The notes beneath the pieces are model-generated. The model did no database searches, was not told the DNA's origin, and saw only the letters and a program-made list of their open reading frames with translations. Made by a program: the position numbers and the translations under genes. This document shows positions 9,884 through 24,800 of a DNA stretch of 64,000 nt, in pieces. The first letter of the stretch is position 1, and each line of letters begins with the position of its first letter. Source of the stretch: Quillaja saponaria (Eukaryota; Streptophyta; Magnoliopsida; Fabales; Quillajaceae); assembly GCA_029379385.1 (NCBI GenBank), contig CM055613.1:17874001-17938000 (forward strand), read 5' to 3'.

Positions 9884-12800
9884 GTATTAAAACCTTAGAG
9901 CTAACTACTTTTATATATAGGCTACAAGAAAGAAACAGACGCTAAAAATTTTCCTCGGGGGCCCTTAGTTTTGCGCTCTTGTTACGGAATGGACCTATCT
10001 ACCCAATTCTGTGTGTCGTGAACTAAAACTTAATTTCTGGGTTGTTTCATGTCTTAATTATCCAACAGGTCGCACCGAAAAAACTTTGGCTCAACTTCAT
10101 AAACAAGACAAAATACAAAACAAAAAATAAATAAAGTAATGCTTGTGGGTCTCACAATTCTGTAAACACATCACTCAGAATATCAGGCAATAATGTCTTA
10201 GTGTCTCCTCATATGCACTGAGTTATTATTATTGTCTCTAGGTTGTCTTTGGTCCATGTGTTTCCGAACATTGTGATTGGAAAACTGTAGTTTTGGTTTT
10301 AGGGGTATAGGTCTTAAAGCAGATTAGTAAAAATGAACCTTCTGAAGCACCAACAAAAAAAAAAAAAAAAAAAAAAAAAAAATAGTAAAAATGAAAGAAC
10401 AATGTTGTCAATTTAATAAGGAAAAGTCCTTATAATTGGAGCACTAGGCTTTATAAATTTTAACCATCTTACAAAGATTCGATAAACATTGTATCCAAGG
10501 CTGCAACCAAAATCTTTTGCTATTATAATGCAAGGCACCCTCTGAAATATCCAAGAGAAAGTAGTACAGTCCAGATTTTGAGTCTTTAGTCCTATGGTCC
10601 ACAGCTCAAAGAACAATATAATTAACAGTGTTATGATTCTCAAGTGTCCACTTCTCTCACTACTCTAAAAATAGATATGTGAAATATAAGCTGTTAGCAC
10701 TTAGTAAGTGATTACTTTAGCCCTTAACCGTAAAAATAAGATAAATGGAGTTTTTTTTTTCTAAAGAATGTCAGATGAATTAAAACTTTTCTGAAACATG
10801 AATGCCTTATGATAGAAATAAAGTACATAGCGTGTAATAAAGATTCTTAAGCACAAATAAAGAAAGTATTGTCACTTTTCAATACAGAATTTTTTTAGAG
10901 CTATATACTCGGAATAAGGATGTATTCCTCAGGTAGAACCTATGTGGGTCCTAATTCCCACTCGTGGAGGAGTGGTCATGGTCCTGTTTGGCCACAGGTG
11001 CTGACATATCTTAGTTTTAATTGGTCAGGTCTAGCTCTACTACAGAGTCATAGAAAATCCCCAAAATCCCTTGATGAGTCCATGGAAGCACCAGAAGCAC
11101 ATATGCAGGAGGCTGCAGCCCTCCAAAAATTTTCTGAAGCTGCCTACACGGTATTGAAATAAAACATTTCTTGTAACTCCATATTATTAGTTTTCTAACG
11201 GAACTTGAATTTTGTATCTCTTCTTACATGGTAAAGGGACCATTACTCGATATTGGAAGAAATCCTTTCATATTTCCTTGTGCATGGCTCTACAGGCAAG
11301 GGGCTCTGAGTCCTTGGGCACGTAACAGGTGGTAAATCTGTTAGAACTCTAGTTTCCAAAAAGTATATAATTGCTTGTTCTAGAAGCTCATAGTTAAATG
11401 ATTGTGTCATGGGTAATTTGACTGTTGAACCTTTATGATTTGAACCCTAAGTACTCCATGATATCATAATTGTTTCTTCTACTTCTTTTTTTTTTTTTTT
11501 TTTTTTCTCTCTTTCCAGACATTGGATTAAACACTAAAAATATTAGTGTAGTTGATATGTAGGTTTGCTTCAAATTCAATTCCAAATGTTACAAATTTGA
11601 ATGGTAGCTACTATACAAAAACATATGTTGACACCAAAATGATTAAATAATCAGGAAAATGTTTAATCTCTTGTGTGACTGTGTAACTATAATTTATCAA
11701 TTGCAGGTTTGACGAGTTCAGCTTGTTAGTTCAGTTTAGTGCATAACATTTTTAATCTTGAAGTTCAAAAGATATAGTTCTTTTTCTAAATTGTGAACTC
11801 ATGTTCCTCTTTCATCTTCATAGGCGGCCTGTACTAGAGGGAGATAATTGGTGGCGAGGTCATGCAGCAGCATTCCTAAAATATGTTGATTTATCCCCAG
11901 AGGATCTTCGACAGGGGAGAGTTAATCAGGTAAGTATCATTGTATTACCAAATAGTGTTGATTGTCACTTCCAAAAAGGACAATTTATCAATTCATCAAT
12001 AACTTCTTTACAATGTAATACTAGGGATCATTATATAGATTCCCTGGAAACTTTAATGGCATAAAAGACAAATACTTAAAGAGTCTTGATAAAAAGGAAA
12101 CCAAACAATATAAAGATAAATCTAGAATCCTATTAAAAGGGAAAATAATAACTCAAAATAATACTAAAATACTATTAATTTTACTCTTGATTCTAATATT
12201 ACAACTCAACTCAACTCAACTCAACTCAACTCAACTCAACTCAACTAAACCTTAAATGCCAAACTAGTTGGAGTCGGCTATATGAATCATTTTTCTCCAT
12301 TCGCATCGATCTAAGGCATTATTTTCAGTAATGCTAAGAGCAGCCATATCCTTCTCAATGATTGCCTCCATGTAAGTTTCGGTCTCTCCTTACCACGTCT
12401 AACACCTGACACCTGTACCAAGTCACCTTTCTTAACTATCGCATCTATTGGCCGATGTTGGATATGTCCAAACTAGCGTATGCAATTCTCTCTCATTTTC
12501 TCCTCGATAGGTACTACTTCCACCTTCTTACTAATCTTTTCATTCTTTATTCTATATTTTTTTGTATGTCCTGTCATTCATCTCAACATTCTCATTTTGG
12601 CTACTCCCATCTTACGCGAGCATTGCCTTTTAATTGCTCAATATTCGGTACCATACAGCATAGCCGGCCTCACTACCATCTTATAAAATTTTTCTTTCAA
12701 TCTATTCGGGTTTTAGGGTCACACAAAACTCTCGAAGCACTGTGCCACTTCACTTACCTTGCTTTGATCCTATGGTTTACATCATGTTCAATTGTGTCAT

Positions 12801-15800
12801 CTTTTCGTATAAATGAACCTAAGTGCTTAAACATATCCTTTGTAAGGATTGTTTAACCGTCCAAAGTTATTTCATTCGGGCCTATCTCAACGTGTTTTGT
12901 CAACCAAGCTGGCTGACCAAGTTCTTCAACCAAATTATGAAGACTAAAAATATTCTAGATGAGTGGAGGATAGGTATTATAATGTTAATACCATGTTAAA
13001 AGTAGAAAAGGAGGAGAAAATTATGGTTTAGATTTAATTAGCTTTTATACCATGTTAAAAGTAGAAACAAAGGAACTATGGAATTGGAGAGCTAACAAAA
13101 TATTGTAGCCTTCTATTTAGTTATACTAAAGAGAGGCAATACAATAAGACTAAAATACCTCTTAACCAATTAACACACTTAAGCTAAACCTAAATAAGGT
13201 AGCTGTCACACTCACAAATGCTAATACAATTTAACAAGGTCATTTAATTTGATTTAATGCTAGGTTGGTAAACTTGAGCATTAGTGAACTTGGGCCCTCG
13301 TCTTTAATAGCCTATTTAAAGCAATGAAATAGGCCGGGATGATGAAAGTTGAATTTTGAAGGAAATATCTTGTTGTATTCCAAACAATTACAACCTATGA
13401 CAAGTATACACTCCTGAAGGATAAATACTAAAATACTTTATATAACTAAGTATTTACATCCAACACTTTTCCTTAAGATGAAGCATAAATATCTCTCATG
13501 CGCATTTTGCAAACAAAAAGATGAAAATCACAACTACCAAGACTTTTTGTAAAGACATCATCTAATTGGTACTCATACCATACAAAAGATATACAAATTA
13601 GCCTAGAGTCTAGCATTTCTTTAATTAAATATATGTCAATCTTGATGTGTTTTGTATGATCTTGCTGAACTGTATTGTGAGCTATTTTGATAGTAGCAGT
13701 GTTGTCATAGTACAATAACGTAGGTTTTTCTATGGCTAATCAAAGATCTTTCATTAGCCTCTTAAGCCTTATCAATTCACAAGTTTCGTGTGCAATTGCT
13801 CTATATCCTACTCCTGCAATAGATCTAGCAACCACAAATTGCTTTTTACTTTTCCAAGAAACTAAATTTTTGCCAATAAAAATGCAATATCATCAAGTGA
13901 TCTAACCCAGTTTGCATTTGTATAAGCTTCCATCTTCAAGCTTCTTTGATTTTCAAATAGAAGCCCCTTCCAAGGAGCAAATTTCAAGTATCTTAGTACG
14001 TGATGAATTGTATCTAAATGAGTAGAACGGGGTTCATGCATAAAGTGACTGACCACACTAATAGCATAAGCTATGTTTGGATGAGTATGAGATAGATAAA
14101 TTAATTTTTCAACCAATCTTTTGATATCTCTCCCTATTAACACATTATCTATCACCATTTTGCAACTTATGATTAGCTTTAATAGGCATGTCAGCAAGCT
14201 TACATCAAAGCATACCAACCTCCTTAAGTAGGTGAAGCACATACTTCCTTTGTTAGAAGAAGATACCTTTTTCAGACCAGGCTACTTCAGCTTCAAGGAA
14301 GCACCAAAGGTTTTCCAAGTCTTTGATCTTAAATTCCCTGGCAAGACAATTTTTCAATTTGACTATCTTCGCAAGATTATCCCTGTTACAACTATATCAT
14401 CAACATAACAATGAGAACAATGATCTTCCCATTACAATGTTTAACAAACATGGTGAGATGAGCATTGCTTTTTCCGTACTCAAAGGAAAGCATTGTTTTC
14501 CAAGACCTATCAAACTAGGCTTAGGGTGACTGTTTGAGGTCATAGAGGGTCTTCCTCAACCTACATACCTTCTCTTCAATCTTTTGACAAGAGAACCCTA
14601 GAAGAATATAAACTTCTTCTGCAAGATTGCCATGCAAGAAGATACTCTTCACATCTAGTTGCTGCAAATCCCAAATAAGATTCACTGCACAAGAGATAAG
14701 AATTCTAATAAAATTCATTTTGGCAACTGGAGCAAAAGTTTCTTGATAATCCATCCAAAGAGTTTGATTGAATCATTTGCAACAAGTTTCGTTTTGAATC
14801 TCTTAATTGTCCTACCAGCTTTCCTTTTAATGGTAATACCCATTTACAGCCAACTGCCTGTTTTCCTTGAGGAAAACTAATAAGTTCACGAGTATCATTA
14901 TTAGACAAGCCTTTCATTTCCTCAACCATGGCATCCTTGCATTTAGGTTCAACAAGTGCTTCCTTTCAACCTTGTGGAATGGATACAGAAGACAAGTAGG
15001 CTTTATATGATGGAGACAATGAATTATCTGAGACATATTAGAGATGGGATGATGATTGATGAGTGCCTGTCCTAACTCCTTTTTTAGTTGCAATAGGGAG
15101 ATTAATATCATCAATAATAAGAGTATCAGAAGGTAAATTTGAAGAAGAAGAAGGAGTAGGATCTAGACACTTAGGTTGTGTTGGTTGTGGAACTTAGTTT
15201 GGGATCGACTCTTGGTCAAATAAAGCACTTTCGATGGCTATAACTCTATGTTTTATGTGACTATAAGTAAACAAATCATCATTTGCCAGTCTTATAAGAC
15301 CCTTACTACCTTTACAAGTTTCACTCTTTTCACCCTACTACCTCTAGTACACTTTTCTTATTTACAATTTCTTCATTTTCTTTCTCCATGTTATTTTTTC
15401 TCCACAAATAATATTCTCTCCCCTTGTCTTCCTTAAGTCAACTATAAAGATGATATCCACTCTCCTTGACCTTCATTTGTCAACTGTTCCTAATAATATC
15501 TCTCCCCCGAAGAGATGATGAAGAGAAAATAGGCATTGAATTCCCAAAAAATAACATCTATGCTGACATAAAGTTTCCTGATAGGTGGGTGGTAGCACTT
15601 ATGTTGGGAGAGACCTCTTATTTTGTATTGTAATAACACTGGTGTTATTAACAGCTGTTGAATATAAGAAGAATATATATTCAGATGATTTTCAATATAC
15701 AAGAGGGAGCCTCTATTTATAAGCTAAAGTGTTTAACCTAACATAGTGAACCTAGACTAAATATCAACCAAATACGTAATAGAAATTACACAGAAATAAG

Positions 15801-18800
15801 GAAAGAAACTATAAATAAGAAAATTTGACTCACTAATTAAGCTGCCTATATTTACACTCTAACACTCTCCCTCAAGCTGGAGCATAAAGATTATATGTTC
15901 CAAGCTTGTTGCATAGATATCGTAATCGATTTCCTGTCAAAGATTTTGTGAATAAGTCTGCTAACTGATCTTCTGATTTTGTATATGTAGTTTTGATTGT
16001 ATTATCCATAAGCTTCTCACGAACGAAATGACAGTCAACTTCTATATGTTTTGTTCGTTCAGGAAAGACTGGATTTGATGCAATATGTAATGCAGCTTGA
16101 TTATCACATACTAACTCCATATGCTGTGAGTGCTGAAATCCAAGTTCGTCTAATAGATTTTTCAGTCAAACTAACTCAGCAGTGGTATGAGTCATGGCCC
16201 TATATTCAAATTCAGCACTGGATCTTGCAACAACAGTCTGCTTTTTACTTTTCCATGAAACAAGATTTCCACCCAGAAATATACAGTATCCTGTAGTAGA
16301 TCTTCTGTCAAATTGAGAGGCTGCCCAATCAGCATCGCTATAACTTTGAACTGGAGTAGAATTATGTTTATGGACTAATGTATGACCACGACCATGTCCT
16401 CGAACTAGAGTGTGCCCATGATTCTTATATAATAATCCCTTTCCGGGTGCAGTTTTAAGGTATCTTAGGATACGAATAACAGCATTCCAATGAGATGTTC
16501 GAGGCTGAGAAAGAAATTGGCTAACCATACTAGTTGCAAAAGCAATCTCTGGTCTAGTGACTGTGAGATAATTCAGCTTACCAACAAGACGTTTATATTG
16601 TTCAGGATTAGTCAGTAGCTCCCCCTCATCTGGTACAAGTTTAGTATTGGGATCCATAGGAGTATCTACAGGTTTGGAATCCAACATACCTATATCACTC
16701 AAGACATCCAAACAATACTTTCTTTGAGAAAGGCAAATACCCAATTGTGATCTTGCAACCTCGATCCCCAAAAAGTATTTTAGCTGTCCTAAGTCTTTAG
16801 TTTGAAACTTAGACTGTAGGAATGGTTTCAATTGTTGAATCCCATGATTATCATCACCTATAATCACAATATCATCCACATATACAATTAAAAGAATTCT
16901 ACCATTAGGTGTATGTTTATAGAAAACTGAGTGATCAACAGTACACCTCCGAAGGCCAAAACTAAGAACAACTTCACTGAATCTACCAAACCAAGCTCTA
17001 GGAGATTGCTTTAAGCCATATAGAGACTTTTTCAATCGACACACCATACCAGACTCCCCCTGAGCAACAAAACCAGGTGGTTGCTCCATAAAGACTTCTT
17101 CATCAAGGTCACCATGTAAGAAAGCATTTTTTATGTCTAATTGATAGAGTGGCCAATCAAAAATAGCAGCTAGAGATATAAATACCTTGACAGATGTAAT
17201 TTTAGCTACGGGAGAGAAAGTTTCTGAATAATCCACACCATAGACCTGAGTGTAGCCTTTTGCTACCAATCTAACCTTTAAGCGATCAACAGAACCATCA
17301 GAATGAACTTTTACGGTGTATACCCATTTACAGCCAACAGTGGATTTTCCAGAAGGTAAAGAGACCAGTTTCCAAGTACTATTAGTATGTAAGGCGTTCA
17401 TTTCATCAATCATGGTCTGCCGCCACCCGGGATGAGCAAGAGCATCACTGGTGGACTTTGGAACAGAAATAGAAAACAAAGAGGAGACAAATGCATAATA
17501 GGGTGAAGATAAACGATGATAACTCAAAAAAGTATAAATAGGATAAGGATTACGAGTTGAACGAGTACCTCTTCGTAAAATAGGTGGTGAAACAGGATCC
17601 GAGGCACGGGAAGGTGTTGGGACAGAAGGTGAGTCATCAGGTACATCAACAGTGTCTGCTGGAAGATCAGGTAGTGGTGAAGATGATACATAGTCATTTG
17701 GTCCAAGATAAGGAAACGGAAAAACCTCAGAGATAGAATGTGACTCGGGAATAGTCGAGGAAAAGAATGAAGATTCCTCAAAAAATGTAACATCAGCGGA
17801 GATAAAGTAACGATTCTTATCTGGACAGTAACATTTATACCCTTTTTGAAGGACGAGAATAACCCAAGAATATGCACTTAAATGATTTGAAAGAGAGTTT
17901 ATCCTGTCTAGGTGTTAGATCATGAACAAAATAAATGCAACCAAAGATACGAAGAGGAAGTGAATATAAGGGATGATTAGGAAATATGATAGAATATGAA
18001 ATTTTGTTATGCAATGTAGAAGATGGCATGCGATTAATAAGGTAGCATGCATTAAGTATAGCATCACCCCAAAACCGAAGTGGAACATGACCATGAAGTA
18101 ATAAAGTGCGAGCTGTTTCAATTAAATGTCTGTTTTTGCGCTCAGCAACTCCATTTTGTTGAGGGGTGTGAGAACAAGATGATTGATGCAGCATACCTTG
18201 AGATGTCATAAAGTGCTGAAATGATGTAGAAAAATATTCACGTGCATTGTCACTACGCAAAATACGAATAGAAACACCAAATTGTGTTTTAATTTCAGCA
18301 CAAAACTGTTGGAATATAGAAAATAACTCAGAACGATTTTTCATTAAAAATAACCACGTGCAACAAGAATAGTCATCAATAAAGGTTATGAAATACTGAA
18401 ATCCCAAAGATGAACTAACACGACTAGGACCCCAAACATCAGTATGAACAAGATGAAATGGAGACTCTGCTCTAAAACGACTATGCTTTGGAAACGAAGC
18501 GCGTGTGTGCTTGCCAAGCTGACACGATTCACAATTTAAAGATGACAGAGATAACAAACGAGGGACCATCTTTTGAAGCTTAGATAGACTAGGATGACCT
18601 AATCGACTGTGAATGAGAATAGGTGACACATCTGTAGAGCAAGCCACTGAAGATGTAGGTAGTGTGGTAAGATGGTAGAGGCCATGTGACTCACGTCCTG
18701 TGCCAATCGTTCGTCCCTGTACGTCGGTCCTGTATAGTAAAGGAATCATCAATGAAAGTGACAGAACAATTGAGAGAACGAGTCAATTGACTAATAGAAA

Positions 18801-21800
18801 TTAGACTAAATGAACATTCAGGGACATAAAGTACAGTCTCTAAAGGCAAAGAAGATAATGGTGTAGCTTGACCTATACCTTTAGCAATGGTTGTGGAGCC
18901 ATTAGTTATAGTGACAGTGGAAAGTGATGATGGATTACTAATACTAGAAAAAAGTTTGGGATTACCAGATATGTGATCAGAGGCACCAGAATCAAGAATC
19001 CAAGTGTCAGAAGAGGTCTGAGAAAGGCAAGCGACAGAATTACCATGAGAAGATTGCTGAGTAGCTTGATACTGTAGGAACTTATCATATTCAGTAGCTA
19101 ATAATGAGACATTAAGAGGTTTGTCTTTAGATGGTGAAACTTCAAGTGAATTGGCTGATTGAACAATATTAGCTGTAGTACCCGGATAACCAATCAGTTG
19201 GTAACACTTTTCTCTGATATGACCCATCCTGTTACAATGAGTGCACTGGAGACGTCCACGACCCCGACCTCCTCGACCACGACCTCCGCGAGTACTAGAG
19301 TGAGAGATCAATACTGAAGAATCAGGAGATGGATTCTCAACATGTGTTACTACCGGAGATGAGATACGTAACAACTGAGCAAACACTTCTTCCATGAAAA
19401 GAATACTAGGACTACCTAATATCTGATGGCGAACTGGATCAAGATCAGCTCGAAGGCCATATAGAGTGAGAATCATGAATAGCTTGTCTCTTTGTGCCTC
19501 TTGGTCAGCCAGATCAGTGGTAAGAGGTAATATTTTAGCAAGTTCAGCTTTGACATTCTGAATCTTGCCCAAATAGGTGGACATATCCTGATCAGCCTGC
19601 TTTAGATTCAACAGATTAGAGACCACAGTGTAAAAACGTTGGATATCATTAGTGTATAAACTTCTGGCCCCTTTCCATAATTCAAAACATGTCTTATATG
19701 CCCGGAAAATCTGCAATATAGAAGGTTCAAGGAATGCCCAGAGTAAACTGCATAATTGGGCATCGATCTTTTTCCAATTGAGTTGTTCAGGGGTTGGAAT
19801 ATCAGTCAATGATTTCGTGAGATGATTTTCATATACCTGTCCCAGAAACCATAACTCAACAGATACAGCCCAAGACAAATAATTAGATCCATTCAATTTC
19901 TCAGTAGTAATAACAGGGGATCCAGAAAACACAGAGGTAAAAGTACTAGGTTTTGACATACCGATTTCAGATTTTTCAGAGGTAGACATACTGATGAACA
20001 GTACCCCGATGAACAATAATCGTACTGCTGAAATGAAACGCAGCAATAGAGAGACATGCTAGAAAGAAACACAGAGGAAAATAAAAATTAGGGTTTTTTC
20101 TTCCTAAGCTCTGATACCATATTGAATATAAGAAGAATATATATTCAGATGATTTTCAATATACAAGAGGGAGCCTCTATTTATAGGCTAAAGTGTTTAA
20201 CCTAACATAGTGAACCTAGACTAAATATCAACCAAATACGTAATAGAAATTACACAGAAATAAGGAAACTAGAAATAAGGAAAGAAACTATAAATAAGGA
20301 AATTTGACTCACTAATTAAGCTGCCTATATTTACACTCTAACAACAGCCAAGGTAGAGATATGTTTTTGTGTAATATTAAATTGTGTGACCTAAGCTTTA
20401 TTTCCTGACTTTTTGCAACTTGCTTCCAAAGTAGTCCTAATTCCTAATGGCTTATGTTGGAAGCCAAGTCCTTGGCTTGCTTCCTACACCTTGGACCATT
20501 CAAAGAATTGTTTTTGGGGGCACTGAGATAGCCAAATTGTGGAATTTGGAAAAATGAGCAGCGAGACTCTTTGTGGCAATGGAATTAACATTCCTAGAAT
20601 GTTTAGGATGCAGCGAAGATAGAAGAGGAGAGAAGAATTTTTGTTTGTATGGTTCATTCATGTGTGTGTAAAAGTGAGCTTGCATGCCGAGGGTGAGTGA
20701 GAGAGCTTTGGGTGTGATTGGGTGAGTGAATTTAAGCCAATTTATAATTTTTTTTTTCTTAGTTTGGTTTCATCATCGTCTTTACTCGTTGAGTGGGCTA
20801 AAATCTGAACCACGTAAATCACTTATGTTCCTTTGTGTGATTGTTGTTTCTTTACTTTTTGTATTTTGCCTAAAATACATATTTGGGGCATTACATTACA
20901 ACACTCACCTTGCAACTTAAAAGTCCATGCCTCATAATATTTGGCCAAGAACCCAAAGTTTAAGGTTCTGATTCTGAAGTTCAAATATATTCTCTCTCCC
21001 TTTCCCAACCTTTTACTGTAGTAGTTTTGTTCAAAACTCAGAGCTGGTTATCTCTGATTCTCTCAAAAGTCCATCGGAAAGGATTTTCTTGTTGGCTGTA
21101 GATAAGCTTACAATGTAAGCATGAGGTGCAGCTTGCTTTAATTAGGTGCTACCACTTTAACACAAGGTAGCAGGCCAGAGTGTTTAGATGCTGACACTAA
21201 ACAACCATAAAAGGTGGCACAACTAGTCCACAGATATTCAACTTCATATTGTAGAATAGTCTTCATGATGTGTTAAAAATACAGCTTCACCTTGAAATTT
21301 TGGAATATTGACTATTGTTTCCAAACACTTGTACATTATACTAGTCATTATACTAACATAAGCTGGGTGTTGGAACATTTGTAAAACTTATGTGTGTAAG
21401 CATAATGTCATGTCATACATTAATTTTTCCACCTGAGCATGATGCATCTTAAGTTTGTATTGTAATATAATTAAATTATAAATCATGAATCTTATTACTT
21501 TGTTCTCCATCAATTAGCCTGACAATTATACTTATCCAGGATTCACAGAGATTTGAGCTTATTTATTGATAATAATCTCAACTGACAGTTTGATTTGGTT
21601 TGGTTTGTGTTACAAGTATGTTGTATTTGGTTTTAATTATAGACCCATAATTGTCAGTTGTTCTCCGAAATGGGGAACTCATGCATTGCAAATTCAATGC
21701 ATCCTTGCCCAATTCTTAGCATGTAGTATCAGACAGTTGTATTTTCTAAATGTGCATACTGGACTTCGCATGTTTCTATTTGATTTCCTTTTCAGGCGAA

Positions 21801-24800
21801 GTGTCAAGCTTCATACTTTGTTGTAGTTTTGCATCATCTTCAATCCATAGTGATTGCCATACGTGGAACTGAGACTCCTGAAGACCTAATAACTGATGGA
21901 TTATGTAGAGAATGCATCCTTTCTGCAGAAGACTTGGATGGATTGATAAAGTATCCCTTTCTCTGCCTCCCTCTGCCCCATTCTCTTTCTACATGGACAT
22001 ATATATACAACTCTTGAGCTGTATGACAAAAGAATATGCGATACTTACATTTAAATGTAAATACATGAATGCAATACATATTAAAGTAAGTACATAAATA
22101 CAAAAATTCTTTGATACTAAGCATGCATGTTGGAATATTTTTAATACTTTCAAGTGTGATGTTTCACTATGATGATAAAGAAGAGCTATATTGGTGAAAT
22201 GTTTTACTATCTTCATTAAAGTATGAAAATATTAGATTTTTGTTTTGCATCTCAATTAAATTTGTTCATAAACTTTATGAAACATATCGTCAAGTCATTT
22301 TATTGTATTGTTTTCATCATTAGTAAGGTTACATATCAAAAGATGCCATGATAATGTTGAACTTAAATCTTTCTTCATCAGTAAATATTTTTATTATTAT
22401 ATTTGGCGGCGCCAATTTAATACGGACCATGCCCCTGACTCCATGAGTACTTAGTGCATTATGATGTAAACCTTAATCTGATGCCATATTGAAATTATAA
22501 TCGCGGGATGGTTTCTAGGATGAAATGGATATAGTTGGAGAGACGAAAATTTGTGCAGGAGTTGTAGTTTCATGATTAGATCAACCTTACTCTAGTATAA
22601 TCCTATATTACTTATAATTAATAGTTACCAATCATCAATGTTGTACTGCTACAAATCTGATCAAGAATGAATGCTGGTTCATAATGATGTACCTTGTAGT
22701 AGGAACTATTAAGTATATAGATTGAGAAAAGTTTGTAGCTTGATATAACTAAGAATACACCATAACCTTTATTTATATTCAAATGCTTAAAACAAGACTA
22801 CCACATTTAAATTGTTGTGCTTGTCTTGTATCTGGTTGGGTCAAAGTTTTGCGTTGCGACTAGTTTAGTTAGATATCTAAAAAATAAGTTTTAGTTTACG
22901 AAGTGGAAGAATGGGCCGATAAGGTTTGCTTTGCTTATAGCCTCTATGTATAAAGGAAATTAGTTTTACGTTTTAAAATATTTTTTCAGAGTTTTGGAGT
23001 CTCCAAGAACAAAATAGTGAATTTTGATCTTTTCAGCAAGGATGTAGGCTAGATTGAACCGAATCTCAATGCATCTTATGTTCTTTATTTTGCTTGTTTT
23101 CGTTTTTCAATTTTACATTTTATTCTATTCTCGCTTCTGTTTTAACATAAATAGTGTGGGACTTAACTTTCAACACATATACTCTAATGCTCCTCTTAAG
23201 CTATAGCATATAATGGTCAAGCTTGTACAAATAAAACCCAAGTATCAAAATTCTCAACACTCCCCCCTCACTTACAACGACCTAAGAAACAAGAGGTCAA
23301 GCTTCAATCTGTTCTGTGTGTTAAAGAAAGAAAATGAGACAACTTTGGAGATCATGGTCAAGGGGTCAAGGTTGTGGATGTCTCCAGTGCACTCATTGTA
23401 ACATGATGGGTCATAGTAAAGAAAAGTGTTACCAGTTGATTGGTTATCCGGGTCTTACAACTAACAATGTTCAGTCATCCAGTTTATTTGAAGTTTCACC
23501 ATCTAAGAACAAGACACTTAATGTTTTATTATCAGCTATCGACTATGATAAGTTTTTGTAGTACTAAGCTCCCAACAATCTTCTTATGGTAATTCTTTCA
23601 CCTATCTTTCTTAGAAACCTTCTGATACTTGGGTTCTCGATTTTGGTGCCTTTGATCATATATCTGGTAATCTTAAACTTTTTCTCTAGTATTAGTAACC
23701 CACCATCACTTTCCATTATTAGTTTAGCTAGTGGTTTCACAACAGTTGCTAAAGGTATATGTCAAGCTACACCATATATGCTTTATGTCCCATAATAATC
23801 ATTCAGTCTAACTTTTGTTAATCAATTGATTCGTTCCTTCTATTATTCTGTTTTCTTCTGTTTTCTTCCTTGATAATTCCTTTATTATACAAAATCGATG
23901 TACGAGACGGACAATTGGCAAATGGTGTGAGTCATAAGGCTTCTACCATTTTATCACACTTCCTACATCTTCAATGGCTTGCTCTAGGGATGTGTCACCC
24001 ATTCTCATACACAGTCTGTTGGGTCATCTTAGTATATCCAAGCCTTAGAATATGGTTTCTCGTTTGTCATCATTGCTATCTTTAAATTGTGAGTTGTGTT
24101 AGCTTGGCAAGCCACATGTGTTTTGTTTTCAAAGGCATGGTCATTTAGGGCAGAGTCTTTCTTTCATCTTCTTCATACTTTTATACTGATGCTTGGGCTC
24201 CTGGTCGTGTTAGTTCATGTTTGAGATTTTAGTATTTTGTTACCTTTATTGATAAAATATTCTTGTTGCACTTAGTTATTTTTATTGAAAAATTGTTCTG
24301 AGTCATTTTATATATTCCAACAGTTTTGTGCTGAGATTAAACATAATTTGTTGTTTCTATTAGTAGTTCACGTAGTGATAATACATGTGAATACTTTTCT
24401 ATGTCATTTGAGCGCTTTATGACATTCAAAGAAATACTGCATTAATCATCTTTTTCGCACAACCCTCAACAAAATGGATTTACTGAGTGCAAAAACATAC
24501 ATTTAATTGAAACCGCTTACTCTCTTACTACATAATCATGTTCCACTTCAGTTTTGGGGTGATGTTGTACAGTATGCTACCTCATTAATGGTCTCTTTGC
24601 CTTCGGGCAAGTCTACTGTTAGTTGTAAAGTTCGTTCTGATGGTTCTATTGATTACTTAAAGACTAGATTGGTCACAAAAGCTACACTTAGGTCTTTGGC
24701 GTGGATTATTCATAAACTTTAACTGCCGTAGCTAAAATTACTTTATCAATTGAACGTAAAAATGCTTTCTTACATGATGACCTTGATGAAGTCTTTATGG

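Larger units (their letters stand above)
15656..20343 (-). mobile_element. Nearly complete Ty1/copia retrotransposon in lipase intron 5 (4,688 bp)
   Basis: Bounded by two near-identical LTRs (15656-15864 and 20120-20343) and a perfect 5-bp target duplication, ACAGC, at 15651-15655 and 20344-20348. It has a PBS at 20108-20119 and a PPT just right of 15864. The LTRs differ by about three substitutions plus a 15-bp insertion in the 5' copy, so the insertion is recent on an evolutionary scale. gag-pol is broken by two one-base shifts and one stop (see CDS entries). It lies antisense to the lipase and next to an older copia relic. Confidence 0.96.

Noticed and set aside
21578..21662. Inverted pair CAACTGACA / TGTCAGTTG as a microRNA hairpin
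   Set aside because: Only nine pairing bases with a large loop; too weak for a pre-miRNA call.
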